From Neurospora tetrasperma FGSC 2508 (taxonomy: Eukaryota > Ascomycota > Sordariomycetes > Sordariales > Sordariaceae): a stretch of DNA of 64,000 nucleotides. Below are positions 45,801 to 57,636 of this stretch, in pieces. Made by a program: the position numbers and the translations under genes. How positions within the stretch are numbered: the first letter of the stretch is position 1; each line of letters starts with the position of its first letter. The stretch covers positions 5,553,658-5,617,657 of the forward strand of contig NW_009799179.1 of the NCBI RefSeq assembly GCF_000213175.1, given 5' to 3'. Below the pieces are notes generated by a model. It had not been told where the DNA came from. It did no database searches and saw nothing but the letters and a program-made list of their open reading frames with translations.

Positions 45801-48800
45801 GGCCTTTCCACTTCGACACTTCTTCGTCCGTCCCGTCTGCACATCCCTCCCTTCCAGAAAACCGAGAACGACCGAGACCCCCAAGACGACATGCAAGCAA
45901 CTCGGCAGTTTAGCATTTTCATACACTGCCTGTGGTCTGTCCCTTAAGGTTGGCACATGATATGAAGACACCTACCGACGGAACGGCATGTTCATATTCA
46001 CACATGCTCAACCAAAATCTACCTGCGTTGCTCCGACTTCTCCCGGTGTCAAGAAAGGATTTCCCTCGGCCAGATGGTAGCGCTTGGATATGGATCATGG
46101 TCATCATGGCTCCGCCCGGCGAACTCATCAAACATCCAGTGCCGTTGCCGAACAGAAGAAGAGCGAAAAACTGCACGTTTGATCGATAATTCTGTCCATG
46201 TTTCCGCGCTGCCCTATCACGTAAGTAAAAAGTGTGACAAAAAAAAAGGGCTTATTGTTCTCGAACCAGGCTTCTTCTAGAGCATCATCAACAGCCGGCC
46301 CCGACATCTGAAAGGGGCTGACATGCATTAAGCCCTTTTCTCGCCATTCAAGATGCACATTTGGAAGTACAGTACATGCCCAATCTACCCCGCTTTTGAC
46401 AACTGAAACCCGCCCAAGTATGTATACGAAAGGAAATCCGGAGATGCTCGTGACCTGTTAATTAGACTACCTACTTGGTTGTACCGGCAGTCAGCAAGCA
46501 ACAAGCAGCGCTCGCAACTCACGACAAGTGATTTGCAGTGGTTTGGCACCCTCACCCCGGCAGAATCGGACAGCCCGTGAGCCCATGCCCGTCAAACCAG
46601 CGTATGGGCTTGGGTTGCCAAAGAGGAAACCATGGTGTTGAGCCTGGGGGATTCGTCGTCACGGGAGCAAATTTCTTGACCTGTTAAGGCGGTTACCCCG
46701 GACTTTGATCCCCAGAAACTCCACCGCCACCCCATTTCATTCTTCCATGCAGTGTCTGTGGTGTACCACGGGGCGTTAAATTGCGGAATGTGTGGAGCGA
46801 TCCACGAGCTGGGTCCGAGAAACCAGTTGAAACCGATCCGCTATATACACAGCCTTCCAGGATACATAGATTTGCATAGATTTTGCTCTATTCTGTAATC
46901 GTCACCACTATCCATCAACATGTTCTTCGGGTGAGCGGGTTTGGTGATCCCTCGGTTTTTATGCAGTACTTACGCTCGCTATCGGTTAAAGGGCGGAGGT
47001 AAAGACAAGATGAGGTGATGACGACGTCGGCAGCACTTTCTTAGCTTTCATCAACCCAAGCTGGCCGACAGTAGTTGTCGGCATTAAAGCAGAGTTGGGA
47101 AACAAACAGAAAACCTCACCCCGCCCTCCCCAACGGGTACCTTAACACAACAGCAATTAGCATACGCGCTCAGATTGGCAGCCCAGGAGATGTAAAGGAG
47201 GTATCAAGTTGAAAGTTCAAGGCTCGCTTATAACGCCTCTCCAAAGCCTGCAGGCGCCAACCACACTGTGTCTTGAACACGCAAGCCTAATAGGAGTTGA
47301 TCACCCCTATATTATAAACTTACTTTCTATGGGACCAGCACCGGACCTCAAGGCGAGAACAAATTCCCGGAAACGAGAAACGAGGATTGTTCTGGTATGA
47401 AGGGACCAGAATTGTTACTGTGAAGGGTATCTATCTCTTCATGTCAGGAACGGCATGGCTTCACAAGAGATACAGAAGCACATATCGACTGGCTACGGAA
47501 GCGCAATTGCTACTGCCCGACAAAGAAGGTAGAGGTAAGCATCAACCGTCCACTCACGTTACATAAGAAAGTCACATGGATCCTATTCGCAGTACACGTT
47601 TAGGTTAATGAAGTAGATGCCGGTAGGTGAACCCCACCTGTTCCAACTGGACACCCCAAGTGGAATTGAGATAAGTACTTAGTCCTATATCAAGGGCCAC
47701 TGATAAACGAAATGAAGGGCAAAGAATAGCGATCCAAAACTGCTGACTACTATTCATATAGGGATTGCTCTACCGATCAACGACCAAACAAAGCGGCAGA
47801 GCAGCACAATGTCGTCGGAGGGTAAATCGAAATCTCGAATGCCAAGACTAAACCCCAGTGGCCGGATATAGCAAAGTTTATACCTACCTCTGCATATATT
47901 TAGAATCTCACGAGTTCAGTGATAAACCTAGAGGTAATAACTGCGAGACATATGGAGTAAGTAAAACGGCCATGGGCAAGGTGGTTTGTCGCTCGGACGA
48001 ACTGAGCCGAACCGATGGTCGAACGAACATGGAATGACAGCATGGGGACCCGGCAAGTCGGGACTTCTGACATCACCCTGTTTACCGTGCTTGGTTGAGG
48101 GCCTGAGGACGGAAGACTTCAGTATGAGGTGACGGGTAAAGGTTTGGAGCCTTCTTTTGCCTTAGTTCTACGCCTGCAATGATAATATATTCCAGGATCT
48201 TCTCAATGTCATTACTGACGGGTCCTTCCATCTTTCTTTTCTTCTGTGTAAGTTTGACCCGCAGGTGAGGGAATACATACCTACGACTCCAGAAGGTGTT
48301 CATCCGCTCATCTTTGATTGAATCAAATGATAACTGCGGCTCTTGCCAATATCCACCCCCAATAAGTTCTTATCCTCATGTTCTACCAGCTACGGGTTTA
48401 ATGCACGGAGAAATTGATAACGTGTCGTGCAATAATCTAACACCATCTCTGCCGTTTGTATAGGAGCTCCTCATTATTGGAAGAAGAAACCGTGCGGCCA
48501 TCTAACCAATGAAATGCTTCATCTTTGAAGCTTAATACCTGTAGGCATTGAGACGCTGTCCGATGGACTCGACTCATGGTCACCATTTGAGTGTTGACTT
48601 GCTGTACTCGGTCACAGCTAGAGCGATTGGATGCCGGTGATTGGCCAATCATCCTCCACCCACCTTTAGAGATACTTGGGTCCGATAAGACTTCATAAAC
48701 GCGCCATCTACTCAAAAAGCCGCTCATTGTTCCCCATCCCGGAAGAGGATTTGGTGATCATCAGCGGGACGGAAGCGGTACACACGGAAGCGAGGGGACA

Positions 48801-51281
48801 TTGACAGATGAGATCGGAAAGGGTACTGCGAAGGAGTACCTCTTCTAGAGTCTAGACCCCTTGTTCCCCTATCGGTTCCTTTGTTGTCCTTCTGGAACAT
48901 CGTCAAGCAACAGGAAACCCGGTTGTCTCAAATTCAATTTTTCCTTGCCCTATCTTGCTTGGCCTTTACCGTCCCTTTCCCCGCCCCGTGTAGTCAACAA
49001 TGTCTAACCAAGCAGTCTTTCAAGACATTCATGACGAGTTCAATAGCTCCCGCCCGTCCCTTATCACCGCACTTGGGCCGTCACCCGGCCACCGAGTTGG
49101 TATTCCTTTGCATACAACGTTCCCTAGAATAGTTTCTTGCCATCACATACATGGTCCTTTTACTAGTATTGTTGCATGTAATGTGATATGTGATACTTCT
49201 TCTCCGTACCCTCCACAAAATACTCTACACGCCATACACTCACTGTTCAGAAGATTCTGTGTAAATGTGCACTATCAGATAATTGGGTTCAACGAGCACA
49301 AAGACATGCGGGTATGCGAACTCGGCCCGCGGATGTGATTATCCCTGGGTATTGATACTACCACACCCTGCCATCAACCACGATGTGCCTGCCTCATTGA
49401 CCATTAACTGCATTTCCGGGGAGTCTCATTGCATCAGTTCCTACCCTCCTATACTGCCCTAGTTGAGGTGAAAGTATGTTTTTTGAGTCGAATTTGACAG
49501 CCTAAGGAGAGGGAGATTCTCTCCGGCCCTATCATGCAATTTGTGTAGTCAGTAGTTTCCCCTCCTCTTTCCTTGACTTTCAATTTCACTCGCGCACATA
49601 TCCTCTTCTAGCCTTCTCTCCGGGTCTCTATTGGTCGGTAGGTTTTGGGAGACCGCCTATTCTCCAGGGATTTCCGCATGGATCTTTGCAGCATCAAGGG
49701 CATTGATAATAACCTGTTAATCAATGAGGTGAGTTCGCGATGAGGACTGACGAGAGACAGACAGACGTTGGCTTTTGAGAACACCCTTTGACCACACATT
49801 ATTGTGCCATGAAGAATGTCATCTCCTTCTTCTTGATCTTCAACTGAAAAAACATTGACTAGCGCGCTAGTCACAGACATGTGGACGTTGAAGAACTATA
49901 GCTTCCGTATAACCCATGTATAGAGAACCGTTCGTGACACCAGGCACCACACACCTTGTTGGTTCCAGGACTACAGTAGTAGGTATGTAATTCATCAAGA
50001 CATAAGCAGTCGATTACGCGGCAAGACATTGATTGACCCTTACCGGTAATGTACATCGACTGATTCATCAATTCCCATTACACCAACACAACATGGATTT
50101 TCCGACGTCCCACGGAACACAACAACACCATTTCATATCTACCTAGAAGATAAAACCACTGCACTAAAAAGACATCTGCGCACACGCCGAGGTGCACTGA
50201 CGGAAACGCCATGCGTTGACCGTGACATGCAAGCAATCTAAATCTCTACAACCACACCACCACCCGCTCATCTATATAGAGGTGTCCGTCCATCTATCTA
50301 TCGACCACTATGGTACCAAGGAAGCTCGAACTTTTTCGCTGATAGCACCACCCAACGATGGTTCCCCTTCTTAATCAATCGATATGTCCACTATCCGATC
50401 GAGACTTGCTCCAGCTTCAGATGTGGTGATGGCATGTTTCTTCCAGCTCACCCTCGGGCCGATGCGTGCCATACAAAAATAGTGGCAGGTAGATGCCAGC
50501 CGAGAAATACCTACTTCGACGGCACATGAGCTCACCCGCCGGTTCGGACGTGTGTTTAATCCACTTGATGTCGTATGCACACAGGCTTTCAATCAAAAGG
50601 GCCAAGCACTTGAGGCTCGCGGTGGAACCCAGTGTCTTGTGGACCTTGCATATCGCTAGACTTGCAAAAACATGACGACTACACACCTAGGGAAGGAACA
50701 TGGCAAACGAATTGGATCACGTATTCCACGTATCGGCATCGAAGCAGTGAGTGTCGAGAATTGTTATGAGCGTTTGTGAGGCTATTTGTACTACAGAAGC
50801 ATCCAGGCTATCATTCTCTAGCGCGGAAGTAGCCATCCAAAGTACAATGACCGAAGAGGACCGTTGAGTGCTATCGCAAGCATCACTTCCAGTTCACACC
50901 ACCTGTTGGCCAATGCTTGCCGGTTTTCGTTGTCTGCACTTGCCAACTCTTTTCAATGGGAAGAGGTTGAGATCGGCAAAGACGGGAGAGTTCGTTATTT
51001 TACCAGAATTCAACACAGTTCAAAATCGTGAAGGCTTCCTGGGGAGAAACGGAAAGTGCTAAGGACAAGGCGGCTCCTCCGGCTGTGGAGGATCAGTGCA
51101 ATTCAGAACCTCTGGCTTCCACTTGAAAGACTGCCCCTGTGGAAGCTACCTCTACTTATAGGTAGTTGCAGGTAAAGTACAGGGCTTCAACTTTTAGGCC
51201 AGTGTCACTTTTAAGTGGTTCCTTCCCTGGCATGTCTTTATCGACATCACCACACATCCTACACCCACTCAACAAACAAGG
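42834..51281. other. Large gene-poor interval (left part)
   Basis: The gap between reg1 and trm5 is about 10.3 kb, by far the largest here. The frames at 43360-44076 (+, 238 codons), 45190-45639 (+, 149 codons) and 49000-49338 (+, 112 codons, MSNQAVFQDIHDEF...) show no family motif and no clear spliced partner. A weak spliced candidate at 46920-47195 is listed separately. It may hold non-coding transcripts or decayed repeats; no TE protein is recognisable. Confidence 0.5.
46920..47195 (+). other. Weak candidate for a small multi-exon gene
   Basis: A TATATACA box (46842-46849) lies about 70 nt upstream of an ATG at 46920 in good context (ATCAACATG). A GTGAGC donor follows after only 11 coding bases. 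Some 200 nt on, a frame reading PTGTLTQQQLAYALRLAAQEM ends in TAA at 47193-47195. I could not find one set of splice sites that joins the two with normal intron sizes, and another frame through the same exon is also open. Treat as a hint only. Confidence 0.2.

Positions 51282-51321
<40 letters not shown>
51282..51321. repeat. A homopolymer, 40 nt
   Basis: An uninterrupted run of about 40 A, 190 nt to the left of the fold-back element. Confidence 0.9.
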
Positions 51322-51322
<1 letters not shown>

Positions 51323-51513
51323 AAGACTCTCCCCTCCCCTTCTTTGCCCCGAGAAATCATGAAGCAGGAAGGTTTCAATGGCCAACAGTGCTGCATCGCT
51401 ACCTCTATGGATAAGAGAGTTCAAGTACCAAAATGGATAAAATGGGAAGGGGGAAAGCCAGACCGCCAAGCGACGCCGTTCGACTTCGTGGCATGGCCAA
51501 ATAGGCTCGCTAG

Positions 51514-52055
51514 TTGTGCCTTACAATCACGGTGTCAGTCCCCGCTTTTAGCCTCGAAATACACACACATGCAGTCTTTTGACAAAGGAGTCTGAACTTC
51601 AATCCTTAATAGCACACGCGCATCGAGCTGCGCGGAGGTGAAAATTACGCTCCTAATAGTACTTAATGAGGCGAATCCAACGGTAGTCTCTTTTCCCTTT
51701 TCTCTCCAAAATGCATTAAGATTTTGCAAATATTCAAAAAATTGTACAAATTTAATAATGAAGATGAAAGTGGAGACTGACACCGTAATTGCAATGATCC
51801 ACTTTTCACAACATTTGGAAGGAAAAAGGGTCAGAATTTCAATCATTAAAATCTCAATGAGTATTAGAGATAGAAAGAGAAAAAGACTACCATCGAATTC
51901 GCCTCATCAAGTACTATAATGAGCGTAACTTTCACCTCCGCGCAGCTCCATGCGCGTATACTATTAAGGATTGAAATTTTGGCTCCTTTGTCAAAAGTTT
52001 GCATGTGTGTGTATCTGGAGGCTGTGGGGACTGACACCGTGTTTGCAAGGCACAA
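51514..52055. mobile_element. Fold-back/MITE-like element with long imperfect terminal inverted repeats
   Basis: The left arm (about 51514-51700) and right arm (about 51868-52055) are reverse complements at roughly 80-85% by eye. Anchor blocks are CACGGTGTCAGTCCCC at the outer end, TACACACACATGCA, TTTTGACAAAGGAG, TCAATCCTTAATAG, AGCTGCGCGGAGGTGAAA and GATGAGGCGAAT/AATGAGGCGAAT at the inner end. A partial third copy of the outer end (GACTGACACCGTAATTGCAA) lies in the middle at about 51775. There is no transposase frame. Many arm differences look like C/T or G/A changes, which suits Neurospora repeat-induced point mutation, but I did not count them. No target-site duplication was established. 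Confidence 0.6.
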
Positions 52056-53131
52056 AGGTACCTGAGTCGGAAATAAAGCCAACACTAAACTAAAGCCTAG
52101 ACGTAGATCTCCGACGGTCATGCAGAAGCAGATAAAAGAAGACGAGAAGCAGGGTTTCAATATGGAGATTGAATGTTTCACCGTTACCGGAGCGGTTGAC
52201 CGACTGATAACATCCATACCTCTACACAGCAATACCTACTATTTACAGGTCAGGGGGAAGTAGCTAACGGTTATCGACCGATGACGACTTCGACAGGGGA
52301 AACGAAACGAAACGAATCATAAGATGGCAATTGAGACCGTGTTCAGCCATGACAAAAACATGCTAGTCTTGAAGCAGGGATTCTAACACCGGTACCTGTC
52401 TATCGCCGTCCATCAAGCTTTCCTCCCTTCCTTCATCACATGCCCGCGTTGTCCAATGTTGTAGTAGGAGGAAAGCTGAGGTGGATATGAATGACACTAG
52501 CGCCCGCTCTCTACTCTCAATACACACCCCCAAGAGTGTGCCCATCGATCACATCATCATCACCTTCACACTCCAACACTTTTCTAGCGAAACTGAGATG
52601 AAGTGGAGAGACTACCAAAAGAATCGAGTCAAGACGACTGGAGTCGGCCGTACAGCGGGATGATCCGCGAGATTCGGTTCACTAGCCACGTGTCTTCGTG
52701 TCGATTTCCTCAACTCATTCGGCGCAAGTAGTAGTGTCAAAGGTTTGTCATTGCCTTCGTTGTTGCTCTCATTGAGTCACGGTGATACTCGAATAACACC
52801 AACTTGTTGAGGGTGACGATGAATCCCCTGGCCCCCAAGTCAGTCACACCTGTCTCTTGAACTTGTTCCTTTTCCCAGCTAGCTTACAGCGCAATCTAGG
52901 CAAGATATTTTCTAAATTGGTAAACATAGAAGTCCCCCAAGATCGCCGACGAACAAGACCTCTCTCCCAAGCGTCTCCGTGATATCCGGGGTATCCATCC
53001 ATCCTCTTCCAGCTTGCAATGGACCAAAATCAACAGTGAAAAGCCATAGACCACCGATCACGTAGGCAGAGCGTCCAGTAGCCAGCCGGCCGTCCAGCCA
53101 TCCAGTTGGCAAAAGCCGCAAAATCGCTACC
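52056..53131. other. Gene-poor interval (right part), 3' flank of trm5
   Basis: Short AT-rich frames only; no supported feature up to the trm5 stop codon. Confidence 0.4.
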
Positions 53132-54825
53132 TTACACTCTCTCCGCAAATGCAACCTCCCTCGGAATCCTGAAGCTAGCGCAAAACATCCTCTTAGCCGG
53201 CGCCACATCCCTAACATCATGAACCGCCACCTCGCCCTCCACATCCGGATTACCCGGTTTAACAGGGAAGCCCAAATACTTGGTGATCCTCTCACAGATA
53301 TCGTTGAGGGGTGTCTCATCATCAGCCTTGAAGGAGAAGCAGTGGACGTGCACGAGGGGCAGTTTGCGACCGCTTTCGGCAGAGAAAAGGTCCTCGTGGC
53401 CGGCGTACACACCGCGGTAGCAGCCCAAGAACTCGATGGCGGTGGCGGGCAGGTTCATGACGAAGTGCGAGATGGTGGGCGGGATGTCGACGCGCTTGGG
53501 CTCCGGCTTGGGAGCCTTCTTGGCGCGCGAGGGCGGCTTGGGGGCGATGAGGACGTGCTCGCCGTTCTTGTGGGCTTCGAGGACTGAGTCGGCGGCGTGG
53601 TGGATGAAGGTCCGGCCGTCTTCGCAGAAGGGGCGGACGTATTGCGAGACCTGGGTGCTAGATTAGAGTCCAAAAAAAAGACCAAAAAGCAGGATCTGTG
53701 ATGATGGAAAAGATCATACCTTGTTCCTGTTAATGGCCACCTGCATGTACTTGTTGCTCTCGGGGTTCATGTCGTTAGCCCAGACAAAGACGCCCTTCTT
53801 GCCAGCCGGGACCGCAAAAGGGCCTATGCCAGCCATGACATCACACACCACCTCGCCGGGCTCGAACATGTTGATGAGCCTGCGGTGCTCCGCTTCCAGC
53901 TTGCTGTTCCAGTACACCTTTGAGTAGTCAAACTCGAAAGAGCAGGCGTTCTCGGTGACCTGGACCTGCATGTCGTCGGGACCAGCCAAAACTTCATACT
54001 GGAAGGTCCTGAACTCGGATTCGGCTCCGACATTGTCAACCTTGTTGATGACGGTTCGGATGTTGGTGGTCTTGTCCAGGATGACCTCGGCAATCACCTT
54101 CTTGTAGGGGATGTAACGCTCGCGTAGGTTCATGTGGGCTGGACTCTGGTTAGAAACAACAAGCTGAGAGAACGGCAGGCCAGTGTCCATTCTCACTCAC
54201 CGACATGGCCAGCGGTGTTGAAGCCAGAGGGAATATCGTCATGAAGTTCCTCTGGAAGAATAGAGGTGATGATATCATCTGCAGGCAACCGTTAATTAAG
54301 TGAAACTGGTATGAGGAGGGTCTTGATACAGGTTTCATACGATATGTCCAGTAGTCATAGTTGAGCTGGAGCTCACAAGGAATAACAGACAACTCCTTCT
54401 TCTGGACACCTTCCTTGAGAACAGCCCCCCAAGTCTCTGGTTCTGAAAGAAGAAGAAAAAGCAGACAAAATGATTAGTCTTCGATTATGTTTCTGATGGC
54501 CATGATTTTTCTAACCTGGTGCCTTGACGTTGGGGCTAAGAAGCAGGCATTTCTTTCCTTGGTCGGCGAGGGCCTTGTCTGGGTGATTCACAATAGGGGA
54601 CAGTCTGTCCTGGCGCAAGAGCTCCTTGCTGTGCTCAAGCTCTTTTCTGTACTTGGATATAAGACGGTTATCGTTAACGGCGGCGGCAGCCAGGTTGACA
54701 GTCTTTGTGAACAGAGCCCGGTTGAGGGCGCCAGCGCCTGAACGAACTACGGGTGGGCTGAAAATGGCCATATCTTGAGTCTTCCCTTCCCCACTCCCCT
54801 GGTTTTCCTTTTCTGATTGAGACAT
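53132..54825 (-). CDS. trm5: tRNA (guanine(37)-N1)-methyltransferase Trm5
   Basis: Trm5 methylates G37 next to the anticodon using S-adenosylmethionine, in cytosol/nucleus and mitochondria, and prevents frameshifting. Five exons (54516-54825, 54341-54442, 54201-54278, 53720-54138, 53132-53650) join in frame to 475 aa. Fungal Trm5 blocks appear in order: an N-terminal domain (ELQLNYDYWTY, then HDIITSILPEELHDDIPSGF, split by an intron); AHMNLRERYIPYK; VDNVG; the SAM site DVMAGIGPFAVPAG (about residue 260) and NDMNPES; then HFVMNLPATAIEFL and the C-terminal Cys/Ser region. The intron between exons 3 and 4 has three nearby AG choices; only the last (GTCCAG) keeps frame and conserved sequence. Residues 300-335 carry a Lys/Pro-rich insert (PPSRAKKAPKPEPKR). 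Confidence 0.95.
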
Positions 54826-55481
54826 GGTTAGTGAAACTGGTTTAGACGACTCAATACACTACTGTGTCCAGTGGATTGGTGGAGTGTCCTGTCTTTTTGG
54901 AAGCTCAACTCACCTTTCGTAAAATACAAATTGGGCGAATGAAGTGAAACTTTGTTACGGGGCAACCGCAAGGCTAAACTGCAATAAACAGAGCGCCCCA
55001 CACCAAGGTGTGGCTGAATTATCTTATCTCTGCCCTTTAGGACAAGGCTGCATCGTAGCGGAACGTCATGAGTGGCTGATACAGGCATATGTCCTGAGCC
55101 GACCACTTCAGTCCTGTCCTTTTGATATTGACCATTGTATCTCCTTGCATATCACATTCTAATACTGTTTCTTGATGTCAGCCAGTCCGAGTCGAGAGCC
55201 ATTGTTGGGTGATCAATATCTTTCTCCCAGTTCACTCTTGTCTCCGACTCAATCATATCTCTCTTCGCCCGAGTAGCAGACATCCCTTTTCAGCTGAGGA
55301 AACTTCTAATGCATCAGATAGAATAATGATAAACAGATGAATATTCCCCGCTCGCATGCTTGCAGAGTCGTAAATCTATAAACCTCATGTGTTAACCGCC
55401 AATTGAATCCAACCACTGCGTCACCCGATTAAGTCGATTGCACTCGGGTTCCAGCCACTGACCACCTGGTACCGCTCGGTT
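54826..55481. other. Promoter of trm5 and 3' flank of nus1
   Basis: 656 nt between two minus-strand genes. No feature recognised. Confidence 0.4.
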
Positions 55482-56620
55482 CTACCTTCCCCAGCGCATT
55501 TGTGCGCCGGCATACTTCAAAAGTCCCCGATAGAAAACCTGATAATTGACCCCCTCATTGTCCTGGACATGAGAGATCTCAGTCAAGCGAACTTGCCATG
55601 GGGGATAGCCAACCAGTTCGACACGGGGGCCAAACAACAGAAGAAGGTCCGGTTCGCCCATGACACTCTCGCTCAACTCCGCATCGACTAGTTCAATTGT
55701 GATATCCGAAGTCGAGATCTTGCCCCGCTGAGACATATCAGCGAGGGTTTTGGTAAGATCGACTATGGAATCGCGGCCGTCCTCCGCTGATAGAATCATG
55801 ACAGAGAGATGCTTGATGCCATCGTTCTCGCTACGGCTTGCGGCAAGAGTTGGGGCTGTCTCCATCGAAGGGCAGTGAGGTGCTCTAATCCCAATGCCGG
55901 GAGTGTTCGGTCCGAAGTATGCGGCAAGCTTTTGTGTCATGGATCTGTGAACGCGAGGAAGATAACCCTTCAATGTTCCTGATTGGTGGGAAATGATATT
56001 AGTCTTTTTTTCCCTAGCTTTGTAGTTGGAGTCAAGCTCCGTGTTGGAAGATCCACGTACCGGTTTTTTCATAAATGGACAGCTGAGGAATCCGGGCACT
56101 TGCGCACCAAGCAGCAATGTCCGAAGCTTCCTCAATCAGCTTGGCCAGGCCGGTACCGCCTCTAGCGTCCTCGTCCAAGGTCAAGATAACACTTAGGTGG
56201 TTTGGTAGCCTTCGCAGGTCCTTGACATCGTTGTAAATCAGATCGGGCGCCCGGTGGTGGTGGTGATAGATGGAAGACACTTTGTTGAAGACTTGGTGGT
56301 ATGCTTGGCGGATTCGGATGTAGAGCGAGAACAGAGCATGTATGATAGTAAAGACCAGGAGGTGCCAGTGCGTCTTCAAAAAGCGCCGTACTCCTAGCCT
56401 CTGTTGCTCTTCCATTGCTCGTTTGCTGGCTTGCTCCGAGGGGTGCAAAGGGGGCGAAGGCAGATAGGGCTATCACAAAGGTTAGCAGTCAACTCTTTAA
56501 GCCATGACGCATCAGGAGCAGACGTACCTTGAGCAGCCTTATCCTCCCTTCGGGCGTAAGCATTTTGTGGCCGAGTTTCTCATCGCGCCGGTAGGCTTCG
56601 ATATCCCGTGGTTTGAACAT
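55482..56620 (-). CDS. nus1: Dehydrodolichyl diphosphate synthase complex subunit Nus1
   Basis: Nus1 (Nogo-B receptor homologue) is the non-catalytic partner of the cis-prenyltransferase Rer2/Srt1. Together they make the polyprenyl chain of dolichol at the ER for N-glycosylation and mannosylation. Exons 56528-56620, 56061-56469 and 55482-55978 (introns GTACGT..GATAG and GTACGT..ATCAG) give 332 aa from the ATG at 56620 (MFKPRDIEAYRRDEKLGHK). Seen: a hydrophobic segment (HWHLLVFTIIHALFSLYI, about residues 75-92); RRLPNHLSVIL; a cis-prenyltransferase-like fold with DIAAWCASARIPQLSIYE; and the family's end, DLLLLFGPRVELVGYPPW plus VRLTEISH. It lacks the substrate-binding Asp motif of the catalytic subunit, as expected for Nus1. 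It is divergent to sec10. Confidence 0.9.
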
Positions 56621-57636
56621 GTTGACGTGGAGGCTGTCGCGCAACGGTCGTCGCAATGGGCCTTGTCGCACCTCGGCCGGAAGACTGTGGCAATACCTAT
56701 GTACGATATGACAGGACGAGTGTTGGGACGACGATGGCGGGGGTCTTGGGATAACCGCAGGATACACGGGCCGACACAGAAAAGGAGAGCGTTGAGGAGG
56801 AGGATGGCAAGATGCAGTTCAGAGTCAGTCCACCGCTGAGGGTCTAGTTGCGCATAAAACGAGCGAGCAGAAAGAGAGGCTGACGAGAAAAAGAATGGGG
56901 CCAGTTGGAAGTTCTAAAAGATAGGTAAGTGCAGGCTGCTGAAGGTGGATTCAGTTGCTTGCAGCTATCATACCCCAGTTGGCTACCGCAGCACCGTGGT
57001 CAGTACCTACCTCTATGTAGCGAGCGGGAAATCATCCCAAAACCACCACTCTGGCAGCTTCCCTCGAACCGTCCACGAGATCCCTGTCTGATGTCAGATT
57101 ATCTCGGGAAAGAAACATCTGAAAGTTCCCCTCTGTTCCCCACCAAAAACCTATCCTTACGACTGGTAACTGTGGCTGAAGAAAGCGCAGGGACCAGGTT
57201 AAAGTTGGGCCACAAAAGAGTGGGACACAATCCAACCCGACGTACGTTGCCCGGCGTGGTGGTGGGTTCAATCATATGAAATTCCCCAATCCGTGCCCGC
57301 AGAGGTACCCGCGACGGCAGGGAACGACATCCTCACGACGCTCTGCAACTCCCCCGGACAGCCCCTGGCACCCCTCCCGCTACACCTCCTCCACCCCAGG
57401 CCTAACGGTGACCACCCACCCTTCCACGCCGTGCATACCTCTACACACCTTCAACTCCGCGGTATGGGTTGATACGACAACAGCTCAGCAGCGTCGCGTA
57501 ATGCATCTACGACTACACCGACAACCATTTTAACTTCAATAATTTCGACTCTCGAGAATCACAGCGTCTCCCATCGTAAACACACACCCAGCTTGATGCG
57601 CTCTCTCGATCTCCCTGCCAGGTGACACACGCCGCC
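56621..57636. other. Shared divergent promoter of nus1 and sec10
   Basis: One kilobase between two start codons. The nus1 frame stays open upstream of its ATG but without another ATG. CCTGCCAGGTGACA just before the sec10 ATG contains a possible 3' splice site, so a leader intron is possible. No other feature. Confidence 0.45.
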
